Source of the DNA: Chersky-840 sp035532735
GTDB taxonomy: Bacteria; Actinomycetota; Acidimicrobiia; Acidimicrobiales; UBA8190
NCBI GenBank assembly: GCA_035532735.1
Contig: DATKQM010000047.1
Location: 1 to 46,812, forward strand
Direction of reading: 5' to 3'
DNA: 46,812 nt
A model generated the notes under the pieces. It was not told the DNA's origin, ran no database searches, and worked only from the letters and a program-made list of their open reading frames with translations. This document shows positions 8,357 to 16,115 of the stretch, piece by piece. Within the stretch, counting starts at the first letter, position 1. Every line of letters starts with the position of its first letter. Both the position numbers and the translations under genes were made by a program.

Positions 8357-8368
8357 GGCCTCACTGTA
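8357..8368 (-). promoter_or_regulatory. Putative leaderless -10 element (TACAGT) of the deacetylase gene
   Basis: On the minus strand TACAGT (8368-8363) is followed by six bases and then the ATG at 8356. This would start transcription at or next to the start codon. The upstream half of this promoter, including any -35, falls inside the tandem repeat array, where no TTGACA-like box is visible. Activator-dependent transcription through the repeats is therefore plausible. Confidence 0.5.
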
Positions 8369-8583
8369 TGTCTGAGTCGGAATGTCTGAGTCGGAATGTC
8401 TGAGTCGGAATGTCTGAGTCGGAATGTCTGAGTCGGAATGTCTGAGTCGGAATGTCTGAGTCGGAATGTCTGAGTCGGGATGTCTGAGTCGGGACGTCTG
8501 AGTCGGGACGTCTGAGTCGGGACGTCTGAGTCGGGACGTCGAGTCGGGACGTCTGAGTCGGGCGACCGGATGTCTGCGTCGGG
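8369..8583. repeat. 14-bp minisatellite (about 15 copies) upstream of the deacetylase gene
   Basis: The unit TGTCTGAGTCGGAA repeats head-to-tail. Copies 1-7 (8369-8466) end in AA and are identical as read. Copies 8-9 end in GA, copies 10-12 begin CG, copy 13 lacks one T (13 bp), copy 14 is 13 bp, and a degenerate copy lies at 8571-8583 after an 8-base interruption. The array runs from the stop codon of the 8584-9993 gene to the edge of the deacetylase -10 element. The gradient of variants suggests expansion from the promoter-proximal end. It is not CRISPR: there are no spacers. Confidence 0.95.
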
Positions 8584-9993
8584 CTACGGGCAGCAGCGGC
8601 GACAGGCGGTGGGCTCACCGGTTCCCCGCGCCATGCTCCATGTCCGGAGGGCGTCGACGTTCGGCCCGCACACACGGAGCGTGCCCGACGATCGGGCCTC
8701 GGCTTCCCCTCGCAGCGACAGGGCGCTGCACGCGGCCCGGTGCAGGGTCGGCGCCTTGGCGCGCGCCCGGGGCTGGTTCAAGACGAATCCCTGGGGGTGG
8801 GTCTCCACCCAGGTGTCGTACCCGGTGTCGTCGACGAAGAACTCGTGACACAACGGTGTCACTTCGACAGCGGCGTGCTCCGCGTGCTCCGCCTGCTCGG
8901 CGTGATCGGACGGGTGCTCGGGTTCGTCGCCGGCCTCGGACACCTTCTCGAGCTTCCAGCGCGACCCGTTGGACGACCACGGATCCCCCGAGGTGCGGGT
9001 CGTGTTCAGCGCACCGCCGGGACGGTTCGGTGTACCGGACATGGCGCGTCGGGCCCGGCGTACGATCACCGGGGGCTTGGGCAAGGGGTCCGCCGAGGGC
9101 ATCGGCTTCAGGTCACGCACCGCACCGTTCATGGCGGGGTGATCGGCGGGGTTCCCCGACCGATGGTCGATGGGGTCTGCCGAGGCGTGACTCGAGGATC
9201 GCCTCGCGGTGTACCGCGACGGGTGTCGGGCCATCACACTCGCCTCCTCTTCGATCGAGGTGACCAACCGGACATGGGCCTCGGCCGCGGGCACCGGCAC
9301 CAGTCGCCCGCCGCGCGCCGGCAGGGGACGCATGGTGAGCGGCGGCGAGGGCACGGGGCGCAACGCCACGGCCCGTGTGGCGACGAGCTTCACGTGGGCC
9401 TCGGGAGCAGTGGCCCGACGGGGGTCGGCAGGAGGGTCGGTGGTGGCGGGGAAGGGGAGGGCGAGCGCGCCGATGGCGGCGACCATGGCCCACATGTATT
9501 CGGCGGAGCGGCCTGTGGGTACCTCACCGAAGTGGTGCCACCGGCGTTGCTCGTAGAAGAGGCATCCCCGGAGCTCGTCGAGTGTGTCGGGCAGCGACCG
9601 CCGACGCGTCCACCGCTGGAGCACTCCGCCCGCCAAGGTGGAGAGGTCGTCCCAGTACGCGTAGCCGTCGTAGGAGAGGGCGAAGTCCGACACCGCCTCC
9701 CACGACTCACCGCGCTGGGGAACCGCGGCGATGTCGAGCTTGGCATTGGGGATGGCAGAGGCCGCGTAGTCGCCGGCCGGAGCGGAGTGGGGGTCGGTCC
9801 ACCGCAGTGTCGGTTCGGGCCGAACGGCCTGGATGGCCGGGTGGGGCGAGACGATCGAGAGGACAGGCCCGGCGGTCGAGGGCCCGGGTGCGACGAGCCG
9901 CTTGCACAGGCTCCAGAGAACGAGGAGGGGGCGGATCGGAGTGCTCATCGCCGGGGGGCGGTCGCTGCGCAGCGCACTCGGGAACAACGTCAT
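8584..9993 (-). CDS. Hypothetical protein with N-terminal alpha-helical domain and Cys-containing C-terminal domain
   Basis: A 469-aa protein in three parts. Residues about 75-160 form a compact Trp/Tyr-rich helical domain (FALSYDGYAYWDDLSTLAGG, then CLFYEQRRWHHFGEVPTG). Residues about 180-390 are a disordered Pro/Ser/Arg-rich linker. The last 90 residues hold WVETHPQGFVLNQ, TLHRAACSAL, TLRVCGPNVDAL and a terminal CRRCCP. I associate that tail with an actinobacterial domain found at the end of assorted proteins, with conserved Cys residues that may bind metal. The N-terminal TATGAA five bases before ATG 9993 supports this start; ATG 9948 is an alternative. It sits upstream of the deacetylase, separated by the repeat array. 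The function is unknown. Confidence 0.6.
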   Translation of the reverse strand: MTLFPSALRSDRPPAMSTPIRPLLVLWSLCKRLVAPGPSTAGPVLSIVSPHPAIQAVRPEPTLRWTDPHSAPAGDYAASAIPNAKLDIAAVPQRGESWEAVSDFALSYDGYAYWDDLSTLAGGVLQRWTRRRSLPDTLDELRGCLFYEQRRWHHFGEVPTGRSAEYMWAMVAAIGALALPFPATTDPPADPRRATAPEAHVKLVATRAVALRPVPSPPLTMRPLPARGGRLVPVPAAEAHVRLVTSIEEEASVMARHPSRYTARRSSSHASADPIDHRSGNPADHPAMNGAVRDLKPMPSADPLPKPPVIVRRARRAMSGTPNRPGGALNTTRTSGDPWSSNGSRWKLEKVSEAGDEPEHPSDHAEQAEHAEHAAVEVTPLCHEFFVDDTGYDTWVETHPQGFVLNQPRARAKAPTLHRAACSALSLRGEAEARSSGTLRVCGPNVDALRTWSMARGTGEPTACRRCCP

Positions 9994-10170
9994 CCCAATT
10001 CATATCGGCACGCTGGGCCAGGGGTTGAGCCGACTCACGCTGGGTGCCCGAGATCCCTGGCTCCCGGGCACGGGGATCGTCGATCGACCGCGAGGAGCGG
10101 CAGCCCGCCCAGGTCCCGATGGGCCCCGGTCGCCCAGCCGGGACGGGGCGATCGATAGCCTGCCCGGGCA

Positions 10171-10992
10171 ATGCCGCGCGTGGTCGTCGCCAGCTTCAAC
10201 GTGCACGGCGGCGTGGACGGCTGGGGTCGGCCCTTCGACGTGGTCGAGGCTTGTCGCCCCATCGGCGCCGACGTCTTGATGCTCCAGGAGTGCTGGATCC
10301 CCGACGACGGGGTCTCGATGACGGCTCGGGTGGCGGCTGAATTGGGGTACACCGCGGTCGAGCTCCCCTTCGCGCGGGGGCGGATCACCGCTCCTCCCGA
10401 TCGCCCCCTCGACCGGTGGGGCCCCCGCCTGCTCACGAGGAGCGTCCACGGCCTCCGGCTCGACCGACGTCGGTCAGGGTCGGCCGACGAACGGTCGCGG
10501 TCGCGTCCGCGACCCAAATTCCAGCGGGGAACGTGGGCGATCGCGCTGCTGTCGAGGTTGCCGATCACCGCCAACCAGACCATCGATCTGGGGCGGCTCC
10601 CGACCGACCATGCGCGCCGGGGAGCGATCGTGGCCGACATCGACCTCCATGGCGCGGCCGGGCCCCTGCGCGTGGTGGGCACCCACCTGGCTCATCTCAG
10701 CCAGGGTTCGCCGCGTCATATCGCCGCCCTCGGCCGAACGCTCAACGCCATGACACCCGTACCATCCGTGTTGGCCGGTGACATGAACCTATGGGGGCCG
10801 CCGCTCGTTCTCCTGCTTCCGGGTTGGTCGCGCGCGGTCCGAGGTCGGACGTGGCCGACGTGGTCACGGTGGCCGGTGGCGCAGCCCGACCACATCTTGG
10901 TGCGAGGGCCGGCTCGGGCCGAGAGCGGAGAGGTCCTCGCCATCACCGATTCGGACCATCTCCCCATTCGGGCCACGCTTGTGATCGACTGA
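10171..10992 (+). CDS. Endonuclease/exonuclease/phosphatase-family protein
   Basis: A 273-aa member of the EEP superfamily (DNase I, AP endonuclease, sphingomyelinase and phosphatase relatives). Diagnostic motifs appear in order: SFNVHGG (about residue 8), LMLQECW with the metal-binding Glu, LSRLPI, VGTHLAHL with a His, AGDMNLW with Asp and Asn, QPDHILV, and terminal SDHLPIRA with the catalytic Asp-His. All core residues are present, so it is probably an active phosphodiesterase or phosphatase. No signal peptide is obvious. TAGCCT lies nine bases before the ATG as a possible -10. The substrate is not predictable. Confidence 0.9.
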   Translation: MPRVVVASFNVHGGVDGWGRPFDVVEACRPIGADVLMLQECWIPDDGVSMTARVAAELGYTAVELPFARGRITAPPDRPLDRWGPRLLTRSVHGLRLDRRRSGSADERSRSRPRPKFQRGTWAIALLSRLPITANQTIDLGRLPTDHARRGAIVADIDLHGAAGPLRVVGTHLAHLSQGSPRHIAALGRTLNAMTPVPSVLAGDMNLWGPPLVLLLPGWSRAVRGRTWPTWSRWPVAQPDHILVRGPARAESGEVLAITDSDHLPIRATLVID

Positions 10993-11143
10993 ACGAACTC
11001 AAACAGCGAGACAAGGAATGGACAAGATCGACGACCCGGCCACGCATATTGCAAGCGCGTGACGAAGTGAGGCGCTAGGTTCGGGCTCGGTGATCAGAGG
11101 GGTACATCCGAGGGGGAGGGCTTCGCAGACTGATCACTGTCAT

Positions 11144-11167
11144 CACCAGGGACTTTTGGCCCTGGTG
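11144..11167. promoter_or_regulatory. Perfect inverted repeat CACCAGGG-N8-CCCTGGTG
   Basis: Two 8-bp arms flank an 8-base spacer, about 150 bp before the sugar-binding lipoprotein gene. A hairpin of this size without a T-tract could be an operator for a LacI/ROK-type regulator or an upstream terminator. No regulator gene is adjacent to decide. Confidence 0.45.
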
Positions 11168-11198
11168 TCTTGCAGCCGGCGGACACATGCTGCGGGAC

Positions 11199-11220
11199 GC
11201 GCATGACAGCGCGCATGACA
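11199..11220. promoter_or_regulatory. Direct repeat GCGCATGACA x2, 12-bp phase
   Basis: GCGCATGACA occurs at 11199-11208 and 11211-11220. The near-helical phasing is typical of two operator half-sites or activator sites on one DNA face. It lies between the inverted repeat and the sugar-binding lipoprotein gene, so it may regulate that operon. Confidence 0.35.
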
Positions 11221-11318
11221 CAAGGAGTACTACGGACAGGTTTCGCCGCCTGCCGTGGAGTGAGAACGAGTTTGACGAGCGTAGTCACGCAGGCTGCCAA
11301 CTATGGAGGTCACAGAAG

Positions 11319-12590
11319 ATGCACATGATTCGCAACGTCAGCGGCATGAGGCGATTGGGGGTCTTCGTCTCCGTCCTTGCCATAGCGGGCACGATGGCGG
11401 CCTGTAGCAGCACCCCCAAGGCGGCCACCACGACCACGACGGGAGCGCCGAGTGCGAGCGTGCCGGCCGGTCTGAGCGTGAAGTCGTTCGACGTCAACTT
11501 CACGGTGATGCCGAAGTTCAAGTCGCTGACCGCGGCGGGCAAGGGTCTGGTGGGCGTCATCCTCCCCGACACCACGTCCTCGACGCGCTACGTCAGCTTC
11601 GACGCCCCGTATCTGACCAAGGCGTTCCAGATGGCCGGGTACAGCTCGTCTGACTTCAAGATCGACAACGCCCAGGGCGTGGACGCCACGGAGTTGGCCG
11701 ACGCTCAGGCCGACGTGTCGCTCGGTGCGAAGGTCCTCATCTTCGACCCGATCGACAGCACGGTCGGGGCCGAGGTCCAGTCCTTTGCCTCCTCGCACGG
11801 CGTGGCCGTGATCAGCTACGACCGGGCCACGTTCCAGGGCACCAACACCTACTACGTCAGCTTCGACAACAACCAGGTGGGCAAGCTCATCGGCCAGGGC
11901 TTCGTGCAGTGCGTCTCGGACTGGGGCGTCTCGAGCCCGAAGGTCTTCGAGCTCGACGGCGGTGAGGACACCGACCCGAATGCGGTCTCGTTCGCCCAGG
12001 GCTACAACTCGGTGATCTGGAATTCGACCACGACCCCCCTGAAGGCCGGTCTGACCAACTCCAAGGGCTACACGCTCGTCGGCGACCAGATCACCCCGGG
12101 ATGGGTGAACGCCACCGGTGCGACGATCTTCACGCAGCAGTTCACCGCCCACCCGGAGATCAACGCCACGGTCGAGGCCAATGACGGCCTGGCCCAAGCG
12201 GTGATCACCGTGTTGAAGAACAAGGGTGTCGGGGCCAAGAAGATCCCCACCACGGGCCAGGACGCCACGCTGCAGGGGATGGAGAACATCCTCCAGGGCT
12301 ACCAGTGCGGATCGGTCTACAAGGCCGTCTACCAAGAAGCCCAGGACGCGGTCTCGCTGGCGACGATCCTGCGTGCCGGGAAGACTCCGCCCACAGCCCT
12401 GGTGAACTCGACCACCACTCCCCCCAAGGGCGTGACGGGCACCGCTCAGCCGGCATCGCTGCTCACCCCGGTGTGGGTGAACGCCGCCAACATGGCGTCC
12501 ACGGTGATCTCGGACAAGTTCATCTCCGCTTCGACGCTGTGCACGGCCGTGGGCGCCAGTGTCTGCAGCGCCGCTCACATCACTCCGTAA
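11319..12590 (+). CDS. Sugar ABC transporter substrate-binding lipoprotein (XylF/ribose-like)
   Basis: About 423 aa. The ATG at 11319 is preceded by GGAGG with nine bases of spacing. The N-terminus is a lipoprotein signal: a basic start with RR, a hydrophobic core VFVSVLAIAGTM, and lipobox TMAAC followed by Ser and a Thr-rich linker. The rest matches periplasmic-binding-protein-4 sugar receptors: KVLIFDPIDSTVG, VISYDRATFQGTNTYYVSFD, VFELDGGEDTDPNAVSFAQG, and the late TGQDATLQGMENILQGYQCG and AVYQEAQDAVSLA. These resemble D-xylose-binding XylF more than RbsB, but sugar specificity is inferred only. It is the first gene of an import operon with ATPase, permease and dehydrogenase. Confidence 0.92.
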   Translation: MHMIRNVSGMRRLGVFVSVLAIAGTMAACSSTPKAATTTTTGAPSASVPAGLSVKSFDVNFTVMPKFKSLTAAGKGLVGVILPDTTSSTRYVSFDAPYLTKAFQMAGYSSSDFKIDNAQGVDATELADAQADVSLGAKVLIFDPIDSTVGAEVQSFASSHGVAVISYDRATFQGTNTYYVSFDNNQVGKLIGQGFVQCVSDWGVSSPKVFELDGGEDTDPNAVSFAQGYNSVIWNSTTTPLKAGLTNSKGYTLVGDQITPGWVNATGATIFTQQFTAHPEINATVEANDGLAQAVITVLKNKGVGAKKIPTTGQDATLQGMENILQGYQCGSVYKAVYQEAQDAVSLATILRAGKTPPTALVNSTTTPPKGVTGTAQPASLLTPVWVNAANMASTVISDKFISASTLCTAVGASVCSAAHITP

Positions 12591-12600
12591 TCTGCAAGGA

Positions 12601-12656
12601 CCAGACGTGAGGTGCGAGACCGTCGCCGCCTTGTGCGGCGGCGGTCTCGCGTCTGG
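12601..12656 (+). terminator. Large intercistronic stem-loop after the binding-protein gene
   Basis: CGAGACCGTCGCCGC pairs with GCGGCGGCGGTCTCG (one G-T pair) around a short CTTGT loop. An outer CCAGACG/CGTCTGG stem is separated by a 7-base bulge. It lies between the lipoprotein and ATPase genes, has no T-tract and comes 40 bases before the next start. This is the usual place for partial termination or mRNA stabilisation that keeps binding protein in excess over the transporter core. Confidence 0.75.
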
Positions 12657-12697
12657 TCGGACCATGGCGTATTCTGGGTGACGACGAAAGTGACGAG

Positions 12698-13501
12698 ATG
12701 GCCGAAGCGAGGGCGGACGAACCCCTTCTGAGGGTGCAGGGCTTGTACAAGAGCTTCGGTGCCGTCCAAGCCCTGACCGACGTCAACCTCGACGTGCCCG
12801 CCGGAACGGTCACGTCGCTGTCGGGCGACAACGGCGCGGGCAAGTCCGTGCTCATCAAATGCATCTCGGGCATCCACGAACCTGACCGGGGCCAGATCAT
12901 CTGGGAGGGTCGTCCCGTCCGGATCCGCACGCCGCACGACTCGGCCCAGATGGGCATCGAGACCGTGTACCAGGACCTCGCCCTGGCCGACAATCTCGAC
13001 ATCGTCCAGAACATGTTCCTGGGCCGCGAGCGGCTCCGTCACCGCCTGCTCGATGAGGATGCCATGGAACGGGCCGCGGCCGAGACCCTGGCCAGCCTGC
13101 GGGTGACCACCGTGCGGTCGATCCGCCAACCGGTGGGCTCGCTGTCGGGAGGCCAGCGACAGTCAGTCGCGGTCGCCAAAGCCGTGATGTGGAACTCCAA
13201 GCTGGTGATCATGGACGAACCGACTGCCGCGCTGGGGGTGTCCCAGACCGCACAGGTCCTCGACCTCGTGCGACGCCTGCGCGACCGCGGGCTCGCGGTG
13301 TTGATGATCTCGCACAACCTCAACGACGTCTTCACCGTGGCCGACCGAATCGCCGTGCTGTATCTGGGAAACTTGGTGGTACAGGACAAGACGTCCACCT
13401 TCGACCGACAGAGCGTGGTCGAGTACATGACCACGGGGGGCCTGGATGTGAAGTCCACTCCGCACGCCGACCGAGCAAGGGTCGACCATGACGCCGGCTG
13501 A
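12698..13501 (+). CDS. Sugar ABC transporter ATP-binding protein (single-domain)
   Basis: A 267-aa ABC ATPase. Walker A is GDNGAGKS (about residue 43), the Q-loop reads TVYQDLALAD, the signature is SLSGGQRQ, Walker B is LVIMDEPTAALG and the switch His is in MISHN. Only one nucleotide-binding domain is present, as in FrcA-like fructose or short sugar-ATPases; the usual RbsA/XylG enzymes have two. It would act as a homodimer under the permease encoded next, whose start overlaps the ATPase end by 14 bases. Confidence 0.95.
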   Translation: MAEARADEPLLRVQGLYKSFGAVQALTDVNLDVPAGTVTSLSGDNGAGKSVLIKCISGIHEPDRGQIIWEGRPVRIRTPHDSAQMGIETVYQDLALADNLDIVQNMFLGRERLRHRLLDEDAMERAAAETLASLRVTTVRSIRQPVGSLSGGQRQSVAVAKAVMWNSKLVIMDEPTAALGVSQTAQVLDLVRRLRDRGLAVLMISHNLNDVFTVADRIAVLYLGNLVVQDKTSTFDRQSVVEYMTTGGLDVKSTPHADRARVDHDAG

Positions 13502-14873
13502 CCCCGGATCCGGCCCCGTCGGTTCGCCTCTCGCCCCGAACCGCCCGGATCCGGTCGAACCCGATGCCGACCTGACCGCGGCCGAGCCCGGAGGGGCCCC
13601 CCTCGTTCCGCCCGAGATCGTCGCGCAGTCGATGCGTGAGTACATCCGCGGTGCGCTGCTCCGGATCAGAGTCGGAGAGAGCGGGATGCTCCCCGTGATC
13701 ATGGGGCTGATCATCACCGCCATCGTCTTCCAGGTCATCAGCCCGCATCACATCTTCCTCTCCGCCGGCAACATCGTGAACCTCTTCCAGCAGAGTGCGG
13801 TGTTCATGGTGCTGGCCATGGCCGAGATCTTCGCCCTGCTGCTGGGCGAGATCGACCTGTCGATCGGCTACGTCGGTGTCGTGGGTGCGGCCATCGCCGT
13901 CCAGCTCGTGCAGCCGGCGACGACCAACTGGCCGTGGTGGGCTGCCATCATCGTCTCGCTCCTGGCGTGCGCGCTCATCGGGGCGGCGCAGGGAACATTG
14001 ATCACCCGCCTCCGACTTCCCGCCTTCATTGTGACCTTGGCCGGTCTGCTGATCTTCAACGGAGTCCTGCTCATCGTGCTCGCCTTCGGGCCGTTCTCGG
14101 GATACCCGACCCTGACCGGCTCCCAGCCCAACCTCCGCGCGCTGTACGACCTCATGTGGGGGCACATCAGCCCGACAGAAGGCTGGATCGCCGTGGTCGT
14201 CATCGTGGGCGCCCTGGGCCTCAGTCTCTGGCTGCGCGATGGCCGTCGACGGCGTAGCGGCCTGGTAGCACCTCCTGTCGGACTCACCATCGCCAAGATC
14301 GTCCTCATGGCGGTCGTGGGCAGTGCCGTTGTGGCGATCTGCAACGTCAACCGTGCCGCCGTCGGGTCGCTGGAAGGGGTCCCATGGGCGATCTTCATCG
14401 TCCTGGGCGTGCTCGGCGCCTGGACGCTCCTGCTCCTGCGCACCCGGTTCGGGCGCTACATCTACGCCATCGGTGGGAACGCCGAGGCGGCGCGCCGAGC
14501 CGGCATCAAGGTCGCCAGCATCCGAACGTGGGCCTTCATCTTGTGCGCGGTCACGGGCGGGATCGCCGGACTGCTCTACGCCTCGTACCTCGGGGGCTTG
14601 TCCAACAACGTCAACGGCGGTCAGCTCGTGCTGTATGCAGTGGCGGCCGCCGTCATCGGGGGCACCTCGTTGTTCGGGGGCCGAGGCAAGCCCGTCCACG
14701 GCGTCCTGGGCGGCTTGGTGATCGGTGGTATCTACAACGGCATGTACCTCCTGGGCCTGGCCGTGCAGTGGGAGTTCATCGTCACCGGGGGCGTGCTCAT
14801 CGGAGCGGTGACCATTGACGCCTTGTCGCGGCGGGGCAGCGCCGGGGGCGGCGGCGGCGCCGCCGTCCGCTGA
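13488..14873 (+). CDS. Sugar ABC transporter permease (BPD_transp_2, XylH/RbsC type)
   Basis: A 461-aa polytopic membrane protein with a cytoplasmic N-terminal extension of about 60 residues, rich in Pro/Asp. Multiple TM helices follow, from PVIMGLIITAIVFQVISP onward. Family landmarks are AEIFALLLGEIDLSIG (the EIDLS segment of XylH/RbsC permeases), TLAGLLIFNGVLL, the cytoplasmic RFGRYIYAIGGNAEAARRAGI loop that docks to the ATPase, and AVIGGTSLFGGRGKP. AAGGG lies six bases before the ATG within the end of the ATPase gene, indicating translational coupling. A C-terminal Gly-rich tail is unremarkable. Confidence 0.95.
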   Translation: MTPADPGSGPVGSPLAPNRPDPVEPDADLTAAEPGGAPLVPPEIVAQSMREYIRGALLRIRVGESGMLPVIMGLIITAIVFQVISPHHIFLSAGNIVNLFQQSAVFMVLAMAEIFALLLGEIDLSIGYVGVVGAAIAVQLVQPATTNWPWWAAIIVSLLACALIGAAQGTLITRLRLPAFIVTLAGLLIFNGVLLIVLAFGPFSGYPTLTGSQPNLRALYDLMWGHISPTEGWIAVVVIVGALGLSLWLRDGRRRRSGLVAPPVGLTIAKIVLMAVVGSAVVAICNVNRAAVGSLEGVPWAIFIVLGVLGAWTLLLLRTRFGRYIYAIGGNAEAARRAGIKVASIRTWAFILCAVTGGIAGLLYASYLGGLSNNVNGGQLVLYAVAAAVIGGTSLFGGRGKPVHGVLGGLVIGGIYNGMYLLGLAVQWEFIVTGGVLIGAVTIDALSRRGSAGGGGGAAVR

Positions 14874-14881
14874 CCCGTCGG

Positions 14882-15970
14882 TTGGGGCCCGTCTCGACGG
14901 GTTCCGGGTCGGCGATCCGGGTCGGCTTGATCGGCTACGGCCTCGCCGGTCGGGTGTTCCACGCCCCGCTCATCACCACGACGCCGGGACTCGAGCTCGT
15001 GAGCGTCGTCACCGCCGATCCCCACCGGCGTAGCCTCGCTGGGGCCGAGCTGCCCGGGGTGGAGGTGTTGGCGTCACCCGCAGCCCTGTGGGATCGAGCG
15101 TCGGACCACGACCTCGTGGTGGTGGCGAGCACGACGGGGACCCATACGCCGTTGGCCTCTGCGGCGGTCGACGCCGGCCTCGCCGTGGTGGTCGAGAAGC
15201 CCCTGGCCCCACAGCCGGCAGAGGCCCGGGCGCTTGTCGAGCAAGCCGCGGCGGCAGGGGTGATGGTGAGCGTGTTCCACAACCGTCGTTGGGATGCGGA
15301 GCACCTCACGTTGCGACGACTGGTCGGTGAAGGGGTGCTCGGCGCGCTCGTGCGTTACGAGTCGCGCTTCGAGCGTTGGCGTCCGGAGCGCAAATCCGGG
15401 GCGTGGCGTGAGGAGCTCTCGGCCACCGACGGGGGAGGGGTCCTCCTCGATCTGGGCGTGCACCTCGTCGACCAGGCCCGCCAATTGCTCGGACCTGTCT
15501 CCCATGTCTACGCAGAGGTGGCAGCGCGCCGGGGAGGGTCGGACGACGATGTCTTCGTGGCGTTGCGCCACAGCTCCGGGGCGCAGTCGCATCTGTGGGC
15601 GAGCGCGGTCAGCGCCGCGCCGGGGCCGCGGCTGCGAGTGCTCGGGAGCGATGCGGGGTTTGTCGTCGAGCACCTCGATCCCCAAGAGGACATGCTGCGC
15701 GCCGGCGGACGGCCCGACGACCCGGGCTTCGGGGTGGTGCCGCCCGAGCGATGGGGGCGGCTCGTGCGCGGTGACGCCGGCGAGCCGGTGCCGAGCGAGC
15801 GAGGACAATGGTCGGCGTTCTACGACGGCGTGGTCCGAGCGGTGCGCGACGGAGGTCCCCCTCCCGTCGACCCCGCCGACGCGCTCGTGACCCTCGAGGT
15901 CCTCGAGGCGGCACGCCGCAGTGCCGCCGAGGCCGTTGTCGTGGCGCTCGAGCCCCCCGGCCCCCCCTGA
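14882..15970 (+). CDS. Gfo/Idh/MocA-family NAD(P)-dependent oxidoreductase
   Basis: A 362-aa sugar-type dehydrogenase. The Rossmann nucleotide motif is VGLIGYGLAGRVFHAPLI (about residues 14-31), then VVVASTTGTHTPLA and the conserved EKPLA with the catalytic Lys, VFHNRRWD, and GGGVLLDLGVHLVDQA with the Asp/His pair typical of the family. Family members oxidise or reduce sugars and inositols. The start is a TTG nine bases after the permease stop. I see no better in-frame ATG/GTG before the Rossmann strand. It lies immediately after the sugar importer genes, suggesting it processes the imported sugar, with a xylose-type aldose as one guess. Confidence 0.9.
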   Translation: MGPVSTGSGSAIRVGLIGYGLAGRVFHAPLITTTPGLELVSVVTADPHRRSLAGAELPGVEVLASPAALWDRASDHDLVVVASTTGTHTPLASAAVDAGLAVVVEKPLAPQPAEARALVEQAAAAGVMVSVFHNRRWDAEHLTLRRLVGEGVLGALVRYESRFERWRPERKSGAWREELSATDGGGVLLDLGVHLVDQARQLLGPVSHVYAEVAARRGGSDDDVFVALRHSSGAQSHLWASAVSAAPGPRLRVLGSDAGFVVEHLDPQEDMLRAGGRPDDPGFGVVPPERWGRLVRGDAGEPVPSERGQWSAFYDGVVRAVRDGGPPPVDPADALVTLEVLEAARRSAAEAVVVALEPPGPP

Positions 15971-16115
15971 GGCGAGGTCCACGGCCCTGGTCGGGACGGT
16001 GCCGAGGGGCCCGTAAGCTCGTCGGTCTCACCGGTAGGTGCAGTCGGAACCGCTCGAAGACATCCATGGCCATGGCCGAGCACCTCGCCTCGAAACGCAA
16101 GAGAGAAACTTCCCC

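Larger units (their letters stand above)
10993..11318. other. Regulatory gap upstream of the sugar ABC operon
   Basis: No gene is recognised in these 326 bases. They contain an 8-bp inverted repeat (11144-11167), a 10-bp direct repeat (11199-11220) and the Shine-Dalgarno of the lipoprotein gene (GGAGG at 11305-11309). A longer open frame to the lipoprotein gene starts at 11187 but encodes no signal peptide before residue 45, so it is treated as leader. Confidence 0.6.

Noticed and set aside
8369..8583. The 14-bp array as a CRISPR array
   Set aside because: There are no spacers, units are head-to-tail and no cas genes are present.
11187..11318. Start of the sugar-binding protein at 11187
   Set aside because: It adds 44 residues before the lipoprotein signal peptide, whereas ATG 11319 has a proper Shine-Dalgarno and exposes the signal.
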